DNA of 64,000 bases from Neobacillus niacini (GCF_000759675.1 NZ_BAWM01000152.1:424770-488769); one strand, 5' to 3'. Shown: positions 1 to 8,097, counted from the first letter of the stretch. Made by a program: numbers and translations. The notes: generated by a model from the letters alone, not told the origin.

Positions 1-215
1 CCGCCATTTCGATACAGTATCTCATTGGTGTCTCCACGGGATATGAGTTCAAATGCTGGGTCAGATCCAATAAAGGAATAACGTCCAGAGTCATGGTACT
101 TATGTGAACTTTCTAATAAGAATTTTTTGTTTCCGCTAATTTTCTGCAAAATGGAGATGGGTGTAAATGTATCCCCTTTTAATTCTTTTATGAAAAAACC
201 ATTTTTTGTTTTCAT
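1..215 (-). CDS. trpE: Anthranilate synthase component I, N-terminal fragment (cut by window edge)
   Basis: This is the first 71 codons of a protein that runs off the left edge. The reading includes KFLLESSHKYHDSGRYSFIG, the typical N-terminal block of TrpE. TrpE uses chorismate and glutamine-derived ammonia to make anthranilate, the first committed step of tryptophan synthesis. The start used is the ATG at 213-215; an in-frame TTG two codons upstream sits closer to the AAGGG ribosome binding site and is possible. Two tryptophan-specific T-box leaders lie directly upstream on the same strand, which strongly supports a trp gene. Homologous PabB or isochorismate synthases are less likely given that control. 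Confidence 0.85.
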   Translation of the reverse strand, partial: MKTKNGFFIKELKGDTFTPISILQKISGNKKFLLESSHKYHDSGRYSFIGSDPAFELISRGDTNEILYRNG

Positions 216-239
216 GTCCAATGCATCCCTTCGTAAATA

Positions 240-500
240 AATAAAAAAAATCGTCCTCTATATGCATAAATAAGTCATTATGCATATAGAGGACGATTCT
301 TAAGACCGTGGTGCCACCTCCATTTGAAGCTGCTTTTGCAGCTTCCTCTTTCAGATACAGGACATTAATAAAGTCCGATATCCTATCCTTTTAACGGCGG
401 AACTCCGTGCGACCCTACTTAATGTTCAGGCAGCCTCTCACAAGTCCATTCCACAAATCCATTCTTACCGGGCTCTCACCTTCCCCGACTCTCTGAAAAG
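240..500 (-). promoter_or_regulatory. Tryptophan T-box leader, gene-proximal copy
   Basis: Read on the minus strand, this leader has the AGAGAG start of stem I (complement of 489-494) and a GGTGAGAG motif. A specifier TGG sits in the context GAATGGACTT (complement of 446-448). The T-box proper, GGTGGCACCACGG, lies at 304-321, followed by a long terminator hairpin. The specifier reads Trp, so uncharged tRNA-Trp should stabilise the antiterminator and turn on trpE. A second TGG lies 12 nt upstream of the assigned specifier; the GAG-containing context favours the one given. Confidence 0.9.
249..298 (-). terminator. Intrinsic terminator of the proximal Trp T-box
   Basis: A perfect 20-bp stem (279-298 with 249-268) with a 10-nt loop is followed on the minus strand by a run of T. 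It lies between the T-box motif and trpE, where the regulated terminator belongs. Confidence 0.92.
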
Positions 501-543
501 AATTAAATATGTGTACTCCTCTTGTTCAACGATTTAATTATTA

Positions 544-660
544 AAGCGGAAGCGCCTTGGTCAGCCACGACTATCATAAGACGAGCGCTGGCAGAAGGCG
601 TGCTTTTTGCCTTCAGAAGCGATTGGTTTATGACTCGAGGGGCTAGGCGCTGCAGCTAGG
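544..660. repeat. Dispersed palindromic intergenic repeat, copy 1
   Basis: Starts with AAGCGGAAGCGCCTTGG and ends with CTAGGCGCTGCAGCT, so the ends are inverted repeats (AGCGCCT at 551-557, AGGCGCT at 645-651). An internal hairpin is formed by AGAAGGC and GCCTTC. Related copies lie near 42.1 and 62.2 kb. This copy is placed between the two T-box leaders and would be part of the trpE leader transcript. Confidence 0.8.
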
Positions 661-704
661 TTGTAATCAAATTTTGGAAACAATACTTATATTTTCAATT
701 AAAA

Positions 705-940
705 ACAAACAGGGCCCTCCATCCAAAAAGGACGGAAGACCCGTGGTGCCACCTTAATTAGCCAAAAATCAGCTCACTTTACCGATATCGAAGCCATTAC
801 ATGCTTGAATATCTGCCTCTTTTAACGATGAGGATTTCGCCAAAGCCTACTGACCCTATAGGAGGTTCGGTTTGGAGGCTCCGAAGTCCATTCACTAATA
901 CGTTTACACTGATTTGCACCGACCATCAGCTCTCTAAAGT
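705..940 (-). promoter_or_regulatory. Tryptophan T-box leader, promoter-proximal copy
   Basis: A second full T-box leader. It has an AGAGAG stem I start (complement of 931-936), a specifier TGG in GAATGGACTTCGGAG (complement of 888-890), and the T-box GGTGGCACCACGGG at 740-754, followed by its own terminator. No gene lies between this leader and the proximal T-box, so both appear to act in series on trpE. The two copies share the functional motifs but little other sequence. Confidence 0.88.
712..742 (-). terminator. Intrinsic terminator of the distal Trp T-box
   Basis: A 13-bp stem (730-742 with 712-724, including G-T wobbles) around an AAAAA/TTTTT loop is followed on the minus strand by TGTTTGTTTTTAA. 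Confidence 0.85.
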
Positions 941-990
941 ATCCGTAAAAGTTACTACTCTTCATCAATGCCATTCATTTATTGATTTTT

Positions 991-1020
991 ATATTAATAC
1001 ATTTTAAAGCATATTGTCAA
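991..1020 (-). promoter_or_regulatory. Probable sigma-A promoter of the trpE leader
   Basis: On the minus strand a perfect -35 TTGACA (complement of 1015-1020) is followed after 18 nt by TAATAT (complement of 991-996). It lies about 50 nt upstream of the first T-box stem. The leader from here to trpE is about 770 nt. Confidence 0.6.
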
Positions 1021-1147
1021 CATTAATTTTTAGAAAATTCAATTTTAGCGGTATTCCATTTAAAGGATTCCTATTCGATAGTTATTTTGAAATAAAGATG
1101 TCAATATTAACGTTAGCACATCATTATGAAGGCGGGATAGAAGAAAA

Positions 1148-2431
1148 ATGGATCATATTGACCGATTATGCCCGAGTTCAGAGGCTGTGAAAAATAAATC
1201 TTCCTCAGCTGGAAAGCAGAAGAAATCAGATGAAGTATCCAAACAAAAGTGGGCAATACTCTCGCTTTCATCCATTCCGTTAGTGATGACTTTAGGTAAT
1301 TCCATGTTAATACCAGTGCTTCCCTCCATGGAAAAAAAATTATCGATATCCTCGTTTCAAACGAGTATGGTCATTACCGTATATTCAATTGTTGCAATCT
1401 TCTTAATCCCGGTTGCAGGTTATCTTTCTGATCATATAGGCAGAAAAAAAGTAATCATTCCAAGTCTTATTATAGCTGGAATTGGCGGCTTAATTTCGGG
1501 TTGGGCCGCTTGGAAGATGGATAATGCCTATTGGTTAATATTAGTTGGGCGTGCCCTGCAGGGGGTAGGAGCAGCTGGTGCTGCGCCGATTGTACTTCCT
1601 TTGGTGGGAGATATGTTTAAAAATGATGATGATGTCAGCAGCTGTCTAGGATTAATAGAGACCTCCAATACGTTTGGAAAAGTCCTTAGCCCGATTTTAG
1701 GTGCTTTACTAGCAGGATTTATCTGGTTTTTACCTTTCTTTTCATTTCCAGTATTTTGCACCATTTCGGTTATTATGGTAATGCTATTAGTTAAGTGTCC
1801 AGAGCCGTCAAAACCAATACCCTTTAAACAATTTTTTTCAAACGTAAAGAAAACTTTTACAGAAAAAGGGAAATGGTTATGCGCTATCTTTTTTATTGGC
1901 GGAATTCTGATGTTAGTACTTTTTGGTATATTATTTTACCTCTCTGAAATTTTCGAAACGAAATATGGAATCAGGGATTTGAAAAAAGGTCTGCTTTTAG
2001 CCTTACCACTCGGGGCGCTTTGTTTATCCTCCTTTATTGCAGGAAAGGTCATTAAAAAGAATAAAGTCCTTATGAAATGGCTCACCTTCGGCGGTATTAT
2101 TGCGGCAGCTCTGGCCATTGCTGCTCTATGGTTTTCAATCAAGCTCTGGTTTATGATTATCATGTTTTTAATAGCTGGTATTGGAATAGGAATTGGTCTT
2201 CCGTGTTTAGACGCCTTGATTACAGAAGGAATTGAGAAGGAAGAGCGTGGAACCATCTCCTCTATTTATAGTTCGATGAGATTTATCGGAGTAGCAGCTG
2301 GCCCTCCGATTATTGCTTTGTTAATGAATAAGGCAACTCACTGGATTTTTATTACACTAAGCGGACTCAGTATTATGGCAGCATTTGTTGCATTAATCGC
2401 TATAAAACCGGGAGAAAAAAGTCAAAACTAA
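1148..2431 (+). CDS. Major facilitator superfamily transporter (DHA1-type, likely drug or metabolite efflux)
   Basis: The 427-residue protein has a hydrophilic N-terminus of about 35 residues followed by about 12 membrane segments. The signature GYLSDHIGRKKVI between segments 2 and 3 (about residues 98-110) is the MFS motif A, and GRALQGVGAAGAAP (about 136-149) resembles motif B of proton-driven exporters. It is expected to be an inner-membrane proton antiporter; the substrate cannot be read from sequence. The start follows a GGCGGGA-type site. It is divergent from the trp leader and closed by its own terminator. Confidence 0.8.
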   Translation: MDHIDRLCPSSEAVKNKSSSAGKQKKSDEVSKQKWAILSLSSIPLVMTLGNSMLIPVLPSMEKKLSISSFQTSMVITVYSIVAIFLIPVAGYLSDHIGRKKVIIPSLIIAGIGGLISGWAAWKMDNAYWLILVGRALQGVGAAGAAPIVLPLVGDMFKNDDDVSSCLGLIETSNTFGKVLSPILGALLAGFIWFLPFFSFPVFCTISVIMVMLLVKCPEPSKPIPFKQFFSNVKKTFTEKGKWLCAIFFIGGILMLVLFGILFYLSEIFETKYGIRDLKKGLLLALPLGALCLSSFIAGKVIKKNKVLMKWLTFGGIIAAALAIAALWFSIKLWFMIIMFLIAGIGIGIGLPCLDALITEGIEKEERGTISSIYSSMRFIGVAAGPPIIALLMNKATHWIFITLSGLSIMAAFVALIAIKPGEKSQN

Positions 2432-2433
2432 CA

Positions 2434-2461
2434 ATAGCGCTGGGGGCATTCCCAGCGCTAT
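2434..2461 (+). terminator. Terminator after the MFS gene
   Basis: An 11-bp stem ATAGCGCTGGG/CCCAGCGCTAT with a 6-nt loop, followed by a weak T-rich run. It lies between convergent genes. Confidence 0.75.
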
Positions 2462-2482
2462 CATTTATTATTTCATAGTATT

Positions 2483-3382
2483 CTAATATGGACTTAACCA
2501 ATCAGGATCTCTATTTACACATACATGACATTTCTCTGTTTCCACATCAAAGGTGTAAAAGGTATGATCACAGTCATTACAAGTCTTCAAATGGACGTGT
2601 TCAAACTGTTCTATTTTTCTTTTGATATCTGATAAAACCTCAATTGCCTTTTCAGAACAAACATCCCTACAAGAGGTGCAATTTACACACTTTTGATTTT
2701 CAATCACAAGTTTATTATCATCTACTTGAAATACATCTTCCGGACAAAGTGAAAAGCAAGCCTGGCAGAAGGTGCATTGTTCCTTATTGATGTCAACTGA
2801 GTAAAATTGATAGTCTGGATAATATTTTGTTACATTCCAGTCATCCTTCTCCGTCTTCCAGGCGGCAGGTGCCATCCGTTTAGCAAGTTGTTTTCCTTCT
2901 GTTTGACAAGAGCTAAAGAAAGCTCTTCTTGAAAGTACTTCATCCATGACCTTCTTTACCACGCCAATTGGACTTTCATCAAGCAATTGTAATTGTTCAT
3001 TTGTATAATTTAATACAGTTTCCCAATCTTGGTTTAATTGATTACCAACTTGAATCGATTTCATTCCTCTTTTTTTATAAATTAGCAATTCTTTTAATGA
3101 AGGTGTAAAGCTTTCATCAAAGATCAGGCTTCCATTGTTGAAAACCCGGTCACTCAAAACGCCCTTGATCGCAGATAATGGACAAGCAATCATGCACTCC
3201 CCACACAACGTACACTTCTTTGTATCAATGAGGATTAAATCACCCGATATTTCGATTGCCTGGTGCTCACAGTTTTCTATGCAGTAACTGCAAGTTGACT
3301 TCCGGTTCCGCAACCTTGAACATTTATCGGCAACATTCATTTCTTCATGGAGGCTCTCAAGCCAATTTACAAGGATTGACAT
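2483..3382 (-). CDS. Polyferredoxin-like 4Fe-4S protein of the DMSO-reductase-like cluster
   Basis: 299 residues. Two ferredoxin modules are visible: an N-terminal pair of Cys clusters (about 33-70, ending CTLCGECMIACPLSAI) and a C-terminal pair (about 205-245, CTFCQACFSLCPEDVF and CVNCTSCRDVCSEKAI). A last zinc- or iron-binding-like pair follows (CNDCDHTF and CHVC). No signal peptide or membrane segment is seen, so it is cytoplasmic. It is third in a dmsA-dmsB-like operon, 30 nt after the DmsB-like gene. It may relay electrons or help assemble the enzyme; this role is inferred. Confidence 0.75.
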   Translation of the reverse strand: MSILVNWLESLHEEMNVADKCSRLRNRKSTCSYCIENCEHQAIEISGDLILIDTKKCTLCGECMIACPLSAIKGVLSDRVFNNGSLIFDESFTPSLKELLIYKKRGMKSIQVGNQLNQDWETVLNYTNEQLQLLDESPIGVVKKVMDEVLSRRAFFSSCQTEGKQLAKRMAPAAWKTEKDDWNVTKYYPDYQFYSVDINKEQCTFCQACFSLCPEDVFQVDDNKLVIENQKCVNCTSCRDVCSEKAIEVLSDIKRKIEQFEHVHLKTCNDCDHTFYTFDVETEKCHVCVNRDPDWLSPY

Positions 3383-3412
3383 CTTATCACCAACTCATTT
3401 TTTTTGAAGTCT

Positions 3413-4003
3413 TTATACTAGCTTAGCGTCACGATGAGGCGTAATGACAATGTTTGGTTTCGTTATAGTGGGACTTGGCATTCCCTTAATTTGTCTAATA
3501 TCTCCGTATTTTTTCCGGAGTTTTTCTATCGAACCAAATTCAATAGCTCCTAATGGACATGTTGCGACACAGACGGGGTCTTCTCCTTTTTCCTGAAGGT
3601 CCATACAAAAATTACATTTATTCGATTTAAACGTTTCTTTGTTATACTGTGGTCCACCATAAGGACAAGCTTTGATACATAATTGTGCTCCAGCACAAAT
3701 CTCCTGATCAATTGTAACGACTCCATTTTCATCACTCTTGGTAATAGCACCTGTTGGACAGCTTAAAAGACATGCTGGCTGTTCACAATGATTACATGCA
3801 ATAGAGAAATAATACGATTTCACATTATGGACAATCCCGCCATTTGGCTGATGCATAAAGGACCCTTCTTCTTTCGTGTAAACCCTTCGAAAGTTTATCC
3901 CTACTTCTGTATTATTTTTATCTTTACAAGCCACACTACAAGCCTTACAGCCTTGGCAGATACTTTGATTGATATAAAATCCTATTTGGCCCAAGTTAGT
4001 CAC
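3413..4003 (-). CDS. DmsB-like iron-sulfur electron-transfer subunit
   Basis: 196 residues with four 4Fe-4S cysteine motifs typical of DmsB/NrfC/PsrB subunits: CQGCKACSVACKDKN (about 16-30), CNHCEQPACLLSCPTGAI (about 70-87), CAGAQLCIKACPYGG (about 104-118) and CNFCMDLQ with CVATCPLGAI (about 130-155). These subunits pass electrons to the molybdopterin subunit. The gene starts 3 nt after the catalytic subunit, so the two are translationally coupled. No DmsC-type membrane anchor follows it. Confidence 0.88.
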   Translation of the reverse strand: MTNLGQIGFYINQSICQGCKACSVACKDKNNTEVGINFRRVYTKEEGSFMHQPNGGIVHNVKSYYFSIACNHCEQPACLLSCPTGAITKSDENGVVTIDQEICAGAQLCIKACPYGGPQYNKETFKSNKCNFCMDLQEKGEDPVCVATCPLGAIEFGSIEKLRKKYGDIRQIKGMPSPTITKPNIVITPHRDAKLV

Positions 4004-4006
4004 TCC

Positions 4007-6400
4007 TTACGCTTTTTTCACTTCAACAAGGTTGGTTAATTGTGGATTTGATTTTGCAAGCGGAGTTGGCCGCTGTGACGTTAACACGTTTACTGAACCT
4101 CTTTGGTCTATACCTGCTTCGTCAGGTGTATACCAGGCACCTTGAGGAATACCAGCCACTCCAGGAGTGATTCGTGGCGTAACCTTCACATCAATATACA
4201 AACTTCCTCGTTCGTTAAATACTTGAACTCTATCTCCATCCTTGATTCCGCGCTTCTCGGCATCTTTAGGATTCAACCACATTTCTTGCTTTGCTGCTTC
4301 CTCAAGCCAAGGCATATTATCATAGGTGGAATGACATCTCCGCTTATAATGCCAACTGATAAGCTGTAGAGGAAACTTCTCAATTAATGGGTCTTCCGGA
4401 CCTTCCCATGAAGAAATATATTTTGCTATAGCTGGTATCTCCTCATGCTGGTTCATATCCCAAAGTGTTTTAGAGAATAATTCTATTTTGCCTGAAGGTG
4501 TTTCAAAAGGATTGTTTTCAAGATCATCAATTTGTGCTTTAAAACCAACAAGGGGTTCATCAAATTTAAAATGATGTACACCTTTTTCTCGGAATTCCTC
4601 ATATGTTGGAAAGGTTGGATCAAGCTCCTTGCGAGTTCTTTCTACGCTTTCTTTTACCAAATCAAGGATGGTTCTACCTTCTGTAAACTGTTCCTTAACT
4701 CCTAATTTATCTGCAATCTCAGCAAACACATCATACTCATTTCGACATTCAAAAAGTGGATCAATTGTTTTATCACCAAAAATAACGTAATCACCAAAAC
4801 ACCATGGTACCCCAATATCATATCGCTCAAAAAAGGTTGTTCCAGGTAGTAAGATATCAGCATATTTAGCACTTGGAGTCATAAATAAATCACTTACAAC
4901 AATAAACTCTACTTTACGTTCATCTTCCAATAGCTGTTTTGTTTTATTAATATCAGCATGTTGATTAATGAGCATATTTCCAGCCATATTAAAAATCAGT
5001 TTTATATTTGTAGATAATTTATCCGTTCCTTGCAAACCATCTGCTGCTGTCATTTCTGTCCCTTGTTCAACCGCTTTCGTCCAAAGGAAACAAGGTATGG
5101 AAGCCTTAACCGGATTTTCGTAAGATATTGGATAAACAATATTTGAACGGCTCCAATACCCTGTTCCTGCTGCCCAGCCACCAAGTTTACCTACATTCCC
5201 TGTTAGGCATGCCAGCTGAGCTCCTCCACGCATGAATTGCTCACCATAGGCCTGGCGTTGCGCTGCCCATCCTTGAATGAGAGCTGCTGGCTTAATGGTT
5301 GCGTAATTTCTAGCAATTTCACGAATCTTTTCTGCTGGTACACCGCAGATTTTCTCGGCCCATTCAGGAGTTTTGGCCACCCCATCTTGTTCTCCTAATA
5401 AATAACTTTTCAAAGACTCTTCCTTCACAACACCTTTAGGCATATGGCTACCATCAAATCCAATGCAGTACTTGTCAAGGAATGCCTGATCATGCAATTT
5501 TTCTGTAATAATGATATAGCCCATCGCATCCATCATGGCATTATCTGTAGTTGGTAAGATTGGAATCCATTCATCAGCATAAGTTATGGCCGTATCTGTA
5601 TATCTTGGATCAATAACAATTATTTTGGCGCCATTTCTTTTCGCTTGCATTAAATATTCACGATAGGGGGTAGAGAATATCATCTCAGATGGATTTTGTC
5701 CCCATAAAATAATGTATTTTGAGTGAAGTAAGGAATCGAAACTACTTCCTGAATTATTGGTTCCATATGTATATGGAGTTGCAACATTTCCTGCCCCTGA
5801 GCTATAGTCATTTCGAAAATTTAGGAATCCTCCTGTGATGGATAATAATTTCCTTACTGCTGTACTACCACCATGTAATCCCCAGCTTTGACCAGACGCA
5901 TAATTATCATATCTTGATTCAGGTCCATATTTATCACCAATCCGTTTCACCTCAGAAGCGATTGTTTCCACTGCCTCTTCCCACGAAATTCTTTCAAACT
6001 TTCCATCACCACGTTTGCCAACACGTTTCATTGGATACTTAAGTCGATCTGGATGATAGAGAACATTTCGATAGTTACGACCACGGACACACGCTCTAAG
6101 AGGAGGAATACTTGGATCACCGCTTTCCTGAGTGTCCGTTTCAACTCTTATTACCACACCATCTTTCACATACGCTTTAACAACGCATCGACCTCCACAG
6201 TTATTGATACTACAAGTCGAAACAACATTATCCCATTCACTAGCACTGGCGACTTTTTCTTCCTTTTGCTTGTCAATCAATAATTTCGTACCTACACCAC
6301 CAGCAATAACAGGAACACCAATTGCCCCCGACCACTTCAAAAAGGTCCTGCGCTGCATTTTATTAGCCAATAAATTCTTCATATGACTGTCTTTAGTCAT
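4007..6400 (-). CDS. Tat-exported molybdopterin oxidoreductase, DMSO reductase-like catalytic subunit
   Basis: 797 residues. A twin-arginine signal is clear at about residues 15-35 (MQRRTFLKWSGAIGVPVIAGG). The 4Fe-4S motif CSINNCGGRC with a later CVRGRN follows, and DYSSGAGN (about 199-206) is in the position of the serine that ligates molybdenum in the DMSO reductase family. Full length for the family. The actual substrate (DMSO, TMAO, other oxyanion or S-oxide) cannot be read. A strong AAAGGAGG site fixes the start at 6400. It heads an operon with two ferredoxin genes, and an FNR-type palindrome lies just upstream. Confidence 0.87.
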   Translation of the reverse strand: MTKDSHMKNLLANKMQRRTFLKWSGAIGVPVIAGGVGTKLLIDKQKEEKVASASEWDNVVSTCSINNCGGRCVVKAYVKDGVVIRVETDTQESGDPSIPPLRACVRGRNYRNVLYHPDRLKYPMKRVGKRGDGKFERISWEEAVETIASEVKRIGDKYGPESRYDNYASGQSWGLHGGSTAVRKLLSITGGFLNFRNDYSSGAGNVATPYTYGTNNSGSSFDSLLHSKYIILWGQNPSEMIFSTPYREYLMQAKRNGAKIIVIDPRYTDTAITYADEWIPILPTTDNAMMDAMGYIIITEKLHDQAFLDKYCIGFDGSHMPKGVVKEESLKSYLLGEQDGVAKTPEWAEKICGVPAEKIREIARNYATIKPAALIQGWAAQRQAYGEQFMRGGAQLACLTGNVGKLGGWAAGTGYWSRSNIVYPISYENPVKASIPCFLWTKAVEQGTEMTAADGLQGTDKLSTNIKLIFNMAGNMLINQHADINKTKQLLEDERKVEFIVVSDLFMTPSAKYADILLPGTTFFERYDIGVPWCFGDYVIFGDKTIDPLFECRNEYDVFAEIADKLGVKEQFTEGRTILDLVKESVERTRKELDPTFPTYEEFREKGVHHFKFDEPLVGFKAQIDDLENNPFETPSGKIELFSKTLWDMNQHEEIPAIAKYISSWEGPEDPLIEKFPLQLISWHYKRRCHSTYDNMPWLEEAAKQEMWLNPKDAEKRGIKDGDRVQVFNERGSLYIDVKVTPRITPGVAGIPQGAWYTPDEAGIDQRGSVNVLTSQRPTPLAKSNPQLTNLVEVKKA

Positions 6401-6426
6401 TGATAATTGCCTCCTTTTTCTTCCAT

Positions 6427-6442
6427 TGTGAAAATATTCACA
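6427..6442 (-). promoter_or_regulatory. FNR/CRP-type operator upstream of the dmsA-like gene
   Basis: TGTGA-N6-TCACA matches the Bacillus FNR consensus in both half-sites. It is centred about 34 nt before the start codon, between the ribosome site and any promoter. That is unusually close for activation from -41.5, so either the transcript starts very near the start codon or the site has another role. It could also simply form a small RNA hairpin. Confidence 0.5.
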
Positions 6443-6663
6443 AATATAAATGCAGGTTACACCTACAATTCTCGTACTCCTTATAAATCAATTTTACTTT
6501 ATAGTTATTAAAAAAATATTAAATTTCACATCGTTCACACTTATTTCATAAAAATCATCCATATTTTGATAACAATTTAAAGTCGAATGGTGTCAATTGT
6601 TTCTAGTTGAACCCGAAATATGTATATAATATAAAAGAAACTATTTTGCAAAGGATGATCTCA

Positions 6664-6948
6664 TTGAATATAACTGGTCATACAGTTGAAAAACTTGTAG
6701 ATCCATTTGGATTATTAAGCGGCGACCGCTTTGAATTTTTTCTTGAATTAGATGTAGAGGAAGACGATGAACTATATTCTGATAAAGGTGTTGGAATTAA
6801 GGTACTTTTTGTAGTAGATGAAACGGGACCTAGAATTTCCCATTATCATCTTTATGAAAGAGGCACTGAAAAGATTTTAGATTTTGCTCTTGAAGAAGAT
6901 GAGGAATTATTAGTGTTTAATTATTGTAAGGAAAACATCGATTCATAA
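6664..6948 (+). CDS. DUF6509-type small acidic protein
   Basis: The protein is 94 residues from a TTG start, chosen because AAAGGA lies 8 nt upstream; the frame stays open further upstream without a ribosome site. It contains HTVEKLVDPFGLLSGDRYEF-like sequence (with F for Y), a strongly acidic segment (VEEDDELYSDKG), and a second acidic run near the C-terminus. I recognise this as a Bacillus-specific family, sometimes misannotated as pullulanase, of unknown function. A TATAAT box lies at 6625-6630. It stands alone and is convergent with the next gene across a shared terminator. Confidence 0.7.
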   Translation: MNITGHTVEKLVDPFGLLSGDRFEFFLELDVEEDDELYSDKGVGIKVLFVVDETGPRISHYHLYERGTEKILDFALEEDEELLVFNYCKENIDS

Positions 6949-6982
6949 GAAAAAGCAGAGGAATTAACCCCTGCTTTTTCTT
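6947..6982. terminator. Bidirectional terminator
   Basis: The 12-bp stem AAGAAAAAGCAG/CTGCTTTTTCTT has A-rich and T-rich arms. It lies between the convergent DUF6509 and YdjO-like genes. Confidence 0.8.
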
Positions 6983-6989
6983 ATGAATA

Positions 6990-7193
6990 TTACATAAAGT
7001 TCTTACTATGATTATGAATTACCTGTAGTTCTTTAGTGGTAAGGCTCATTTCACATTTGCATATTGGACAGAGGGGCACTTCTGTGCTCTTAAAATTGTC
7101 ACGAATCCAGCATTTACATTTGTCTGAATTACATTCCCAAATTTTAGTTTCTTCAAGCTTTACTTCTTCATCATTTCTTCTACCAAACGCCAA
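6990..7193 (-). CDS. ydjO: YdjO-like cold-inducible small zinc-ribbon protein
   Basis: 67 residues from a TTG start at 7193, chosen because AAGGGGTGA precedes it with normal spacing. The core WECNSDKCKCWIRDNF...CPICKCEM carries two paired-cysteine clusters, as in B. subtilis YdjO, described as cold-inducible. It lies on the same strand, directly after a cold-shock protein gene and its terminator, so the pair may share cold response. Molecular function is unknown; a small metal-binding, possibly nucleic-acid-binding protein is plausible. Confidence 0.75.
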   Translation of the reverse strand: MAFGRRNDEEVKLEETKIWECNSDKCKCWIRDNFKSTEVPLCPICKCEMSLTTKELQVIHNHSKNFM

Positions 7194-7243
7194 AATGATC
7201 ACCCCTTGTACTATTTGCATACCAAAAACATTGTTATAAAGAT

Positions 7244-7279
7244 AAAAAGGTGATGCCCTTAATATTGCATCACCTTTTT
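7244..7279 (-). terminator. Terminator after the cold-shock gene
   Basis: Stem AAAAAGGTGATGC/GCATCACCTTTTT with a 10-nt loop, symmetric enough to work on both strands. Confidence 0.85.
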
Positions 7280-7292
7280 ATTTTTCAATTAA

Positions 7293-7493
7293 TTAAACAG
7301 CTTTTACGTTAGAAGCTTGTGGTCCACGAGCGCCTTCGACGATTTCGAAAGAAACTGATTGACCTTCTTCTAAAGTTTTGAAGCCTTCTGATTGGATAGC
7401 AGAGAAGTGTACGAATACATCTTGACCGCCTTCAGCTTCGATGAATCCAAAACCTTTTTCTGCATTAAACCATTTTACTTTACCGTTATTCAT
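7293..7493 (-). CDS. Cold-shock protein, CspB/CspD type RNA chaperone
   Basis: 66 residues. The start at 7493 ([19 protein letters not shown]) follows a GGGGGT site; an upstream in-frame ATG would add 9 residues not found in the family. RNP1 (KGFGFIE) and RNP2 (DVFVHF) are intact, giving a complete five-stranded OB fold. Such proteins melt RNA secondary structure in the cytoplasm at low temperature. A strong promoter and a leader of about 150 nt precede it, typical of post-transcriptional cold regulation. It is closest to CspD/CspB of B. subtilis. Confidence 0.95.
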   Translation of the reverse strand: MNNGKVKWFNAEKGFGFIEAEGGQDVFVHFSAIQSEGFKTLEEGQSVSFEIVEGARGPQASNVKAV

Positions 7494-7646
7494 GAATAGT
7501 ACCCCCAAAGATTTGTTCACTTTAAGTACAGAACCATTTAATAAATCAAAAAGCCGTAATGCACTACTGGGTAATAGACTTCACCCACACATGGTGCAGT
7601 TACGACTACTTAAACCAATAAATATTTACACGAACTTAAAAGCGTA
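7494..7646 (-). ncRNA. Long structured cold-shock 5' leader
   Basis: Between the predicted transcription start and the csp start lies an untranslated region of about 150 nt. It contains a hairpin built from ACTGCAC and GTGCAGT-like arms around GTGTGGGTGAAG. Long leaders of this kind act as thermosensors and stability elements in csp mRNAs. The fold here is read by eye only. Confidence 0.55.
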
Positions 7647-7651
7647 CCTTT

Positions 7652-7680
7652 ATCATAACCTTTATTTTTCTAAAAGTCAA
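7652..7680 (-). promoter_or_regulatory. Sigma-A promoter of the cold-shock gene
   Basis: On the minus strand TTGACT, a 17-nt spacer and TATGAT form a near-consensus promoter, with start expected near 7645. Confidence 0.75.
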
Positions 7681-7729
7681 TTAAATTTACAGTATAGCAT
7701 ACTATCAAGCCACTAACTATACAAAATAA

Positions 7730-8097
7730 TTATTTTTTTTCAAAATCACCTTGTAAAAAGACTTCCATAAAGTTACTGACAAACTTCAGGATATCAGCTT
7801 CCATACCGATATAATCTAACGTTTCCGGGGTGTTACATCCTTTAAAACATCGTTACCATATAAAATGAACATTAGAGCTAACTCTGTTAATCTTCCAACA
7901 TTGACGATAATAAGGTTGTCTTTATATTCATTAATGATTTCTAGGATTTTGTTAATGTCATGAACCTCTACATCTTGCAGGGTATCTGGCGGCTTGATTG
8001 GACCAAGTCCCTCAGGTCCATGAATTTCAGGATAATACATTATCGCAAAAGAATCATCAATCCCAGGATCTGCAAACAAAAGCACATCATAAGCCAT
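7730..8097 (-). pseudogene. Remnant of an inosine-uridine nucleoside hydrolase
   Basis: The N-terminus LLFADPGIDDSFAIMY carries the DPGIDD calcium- and ribose-binding motif of nucleoside hydrolases, which are normally about 310 residues. After about 30 residues the frame jumps to VNVGRLTELALMF (mid-protein), then ends in TPRKR. In the shifted frame a C-terminal piece (TLDYIGMEADILKFV) continues to a stop at 7730. At least one large internal deletion and one frameshift are therefore present. It cannot be a working hydrolase. Confidence 0.75.

Noticed and set aside
801-1007. Plus-strand 68-residue open frame
   Set aside because: It lies inside the distal Trp T-box leader, which fully explains the sequence.
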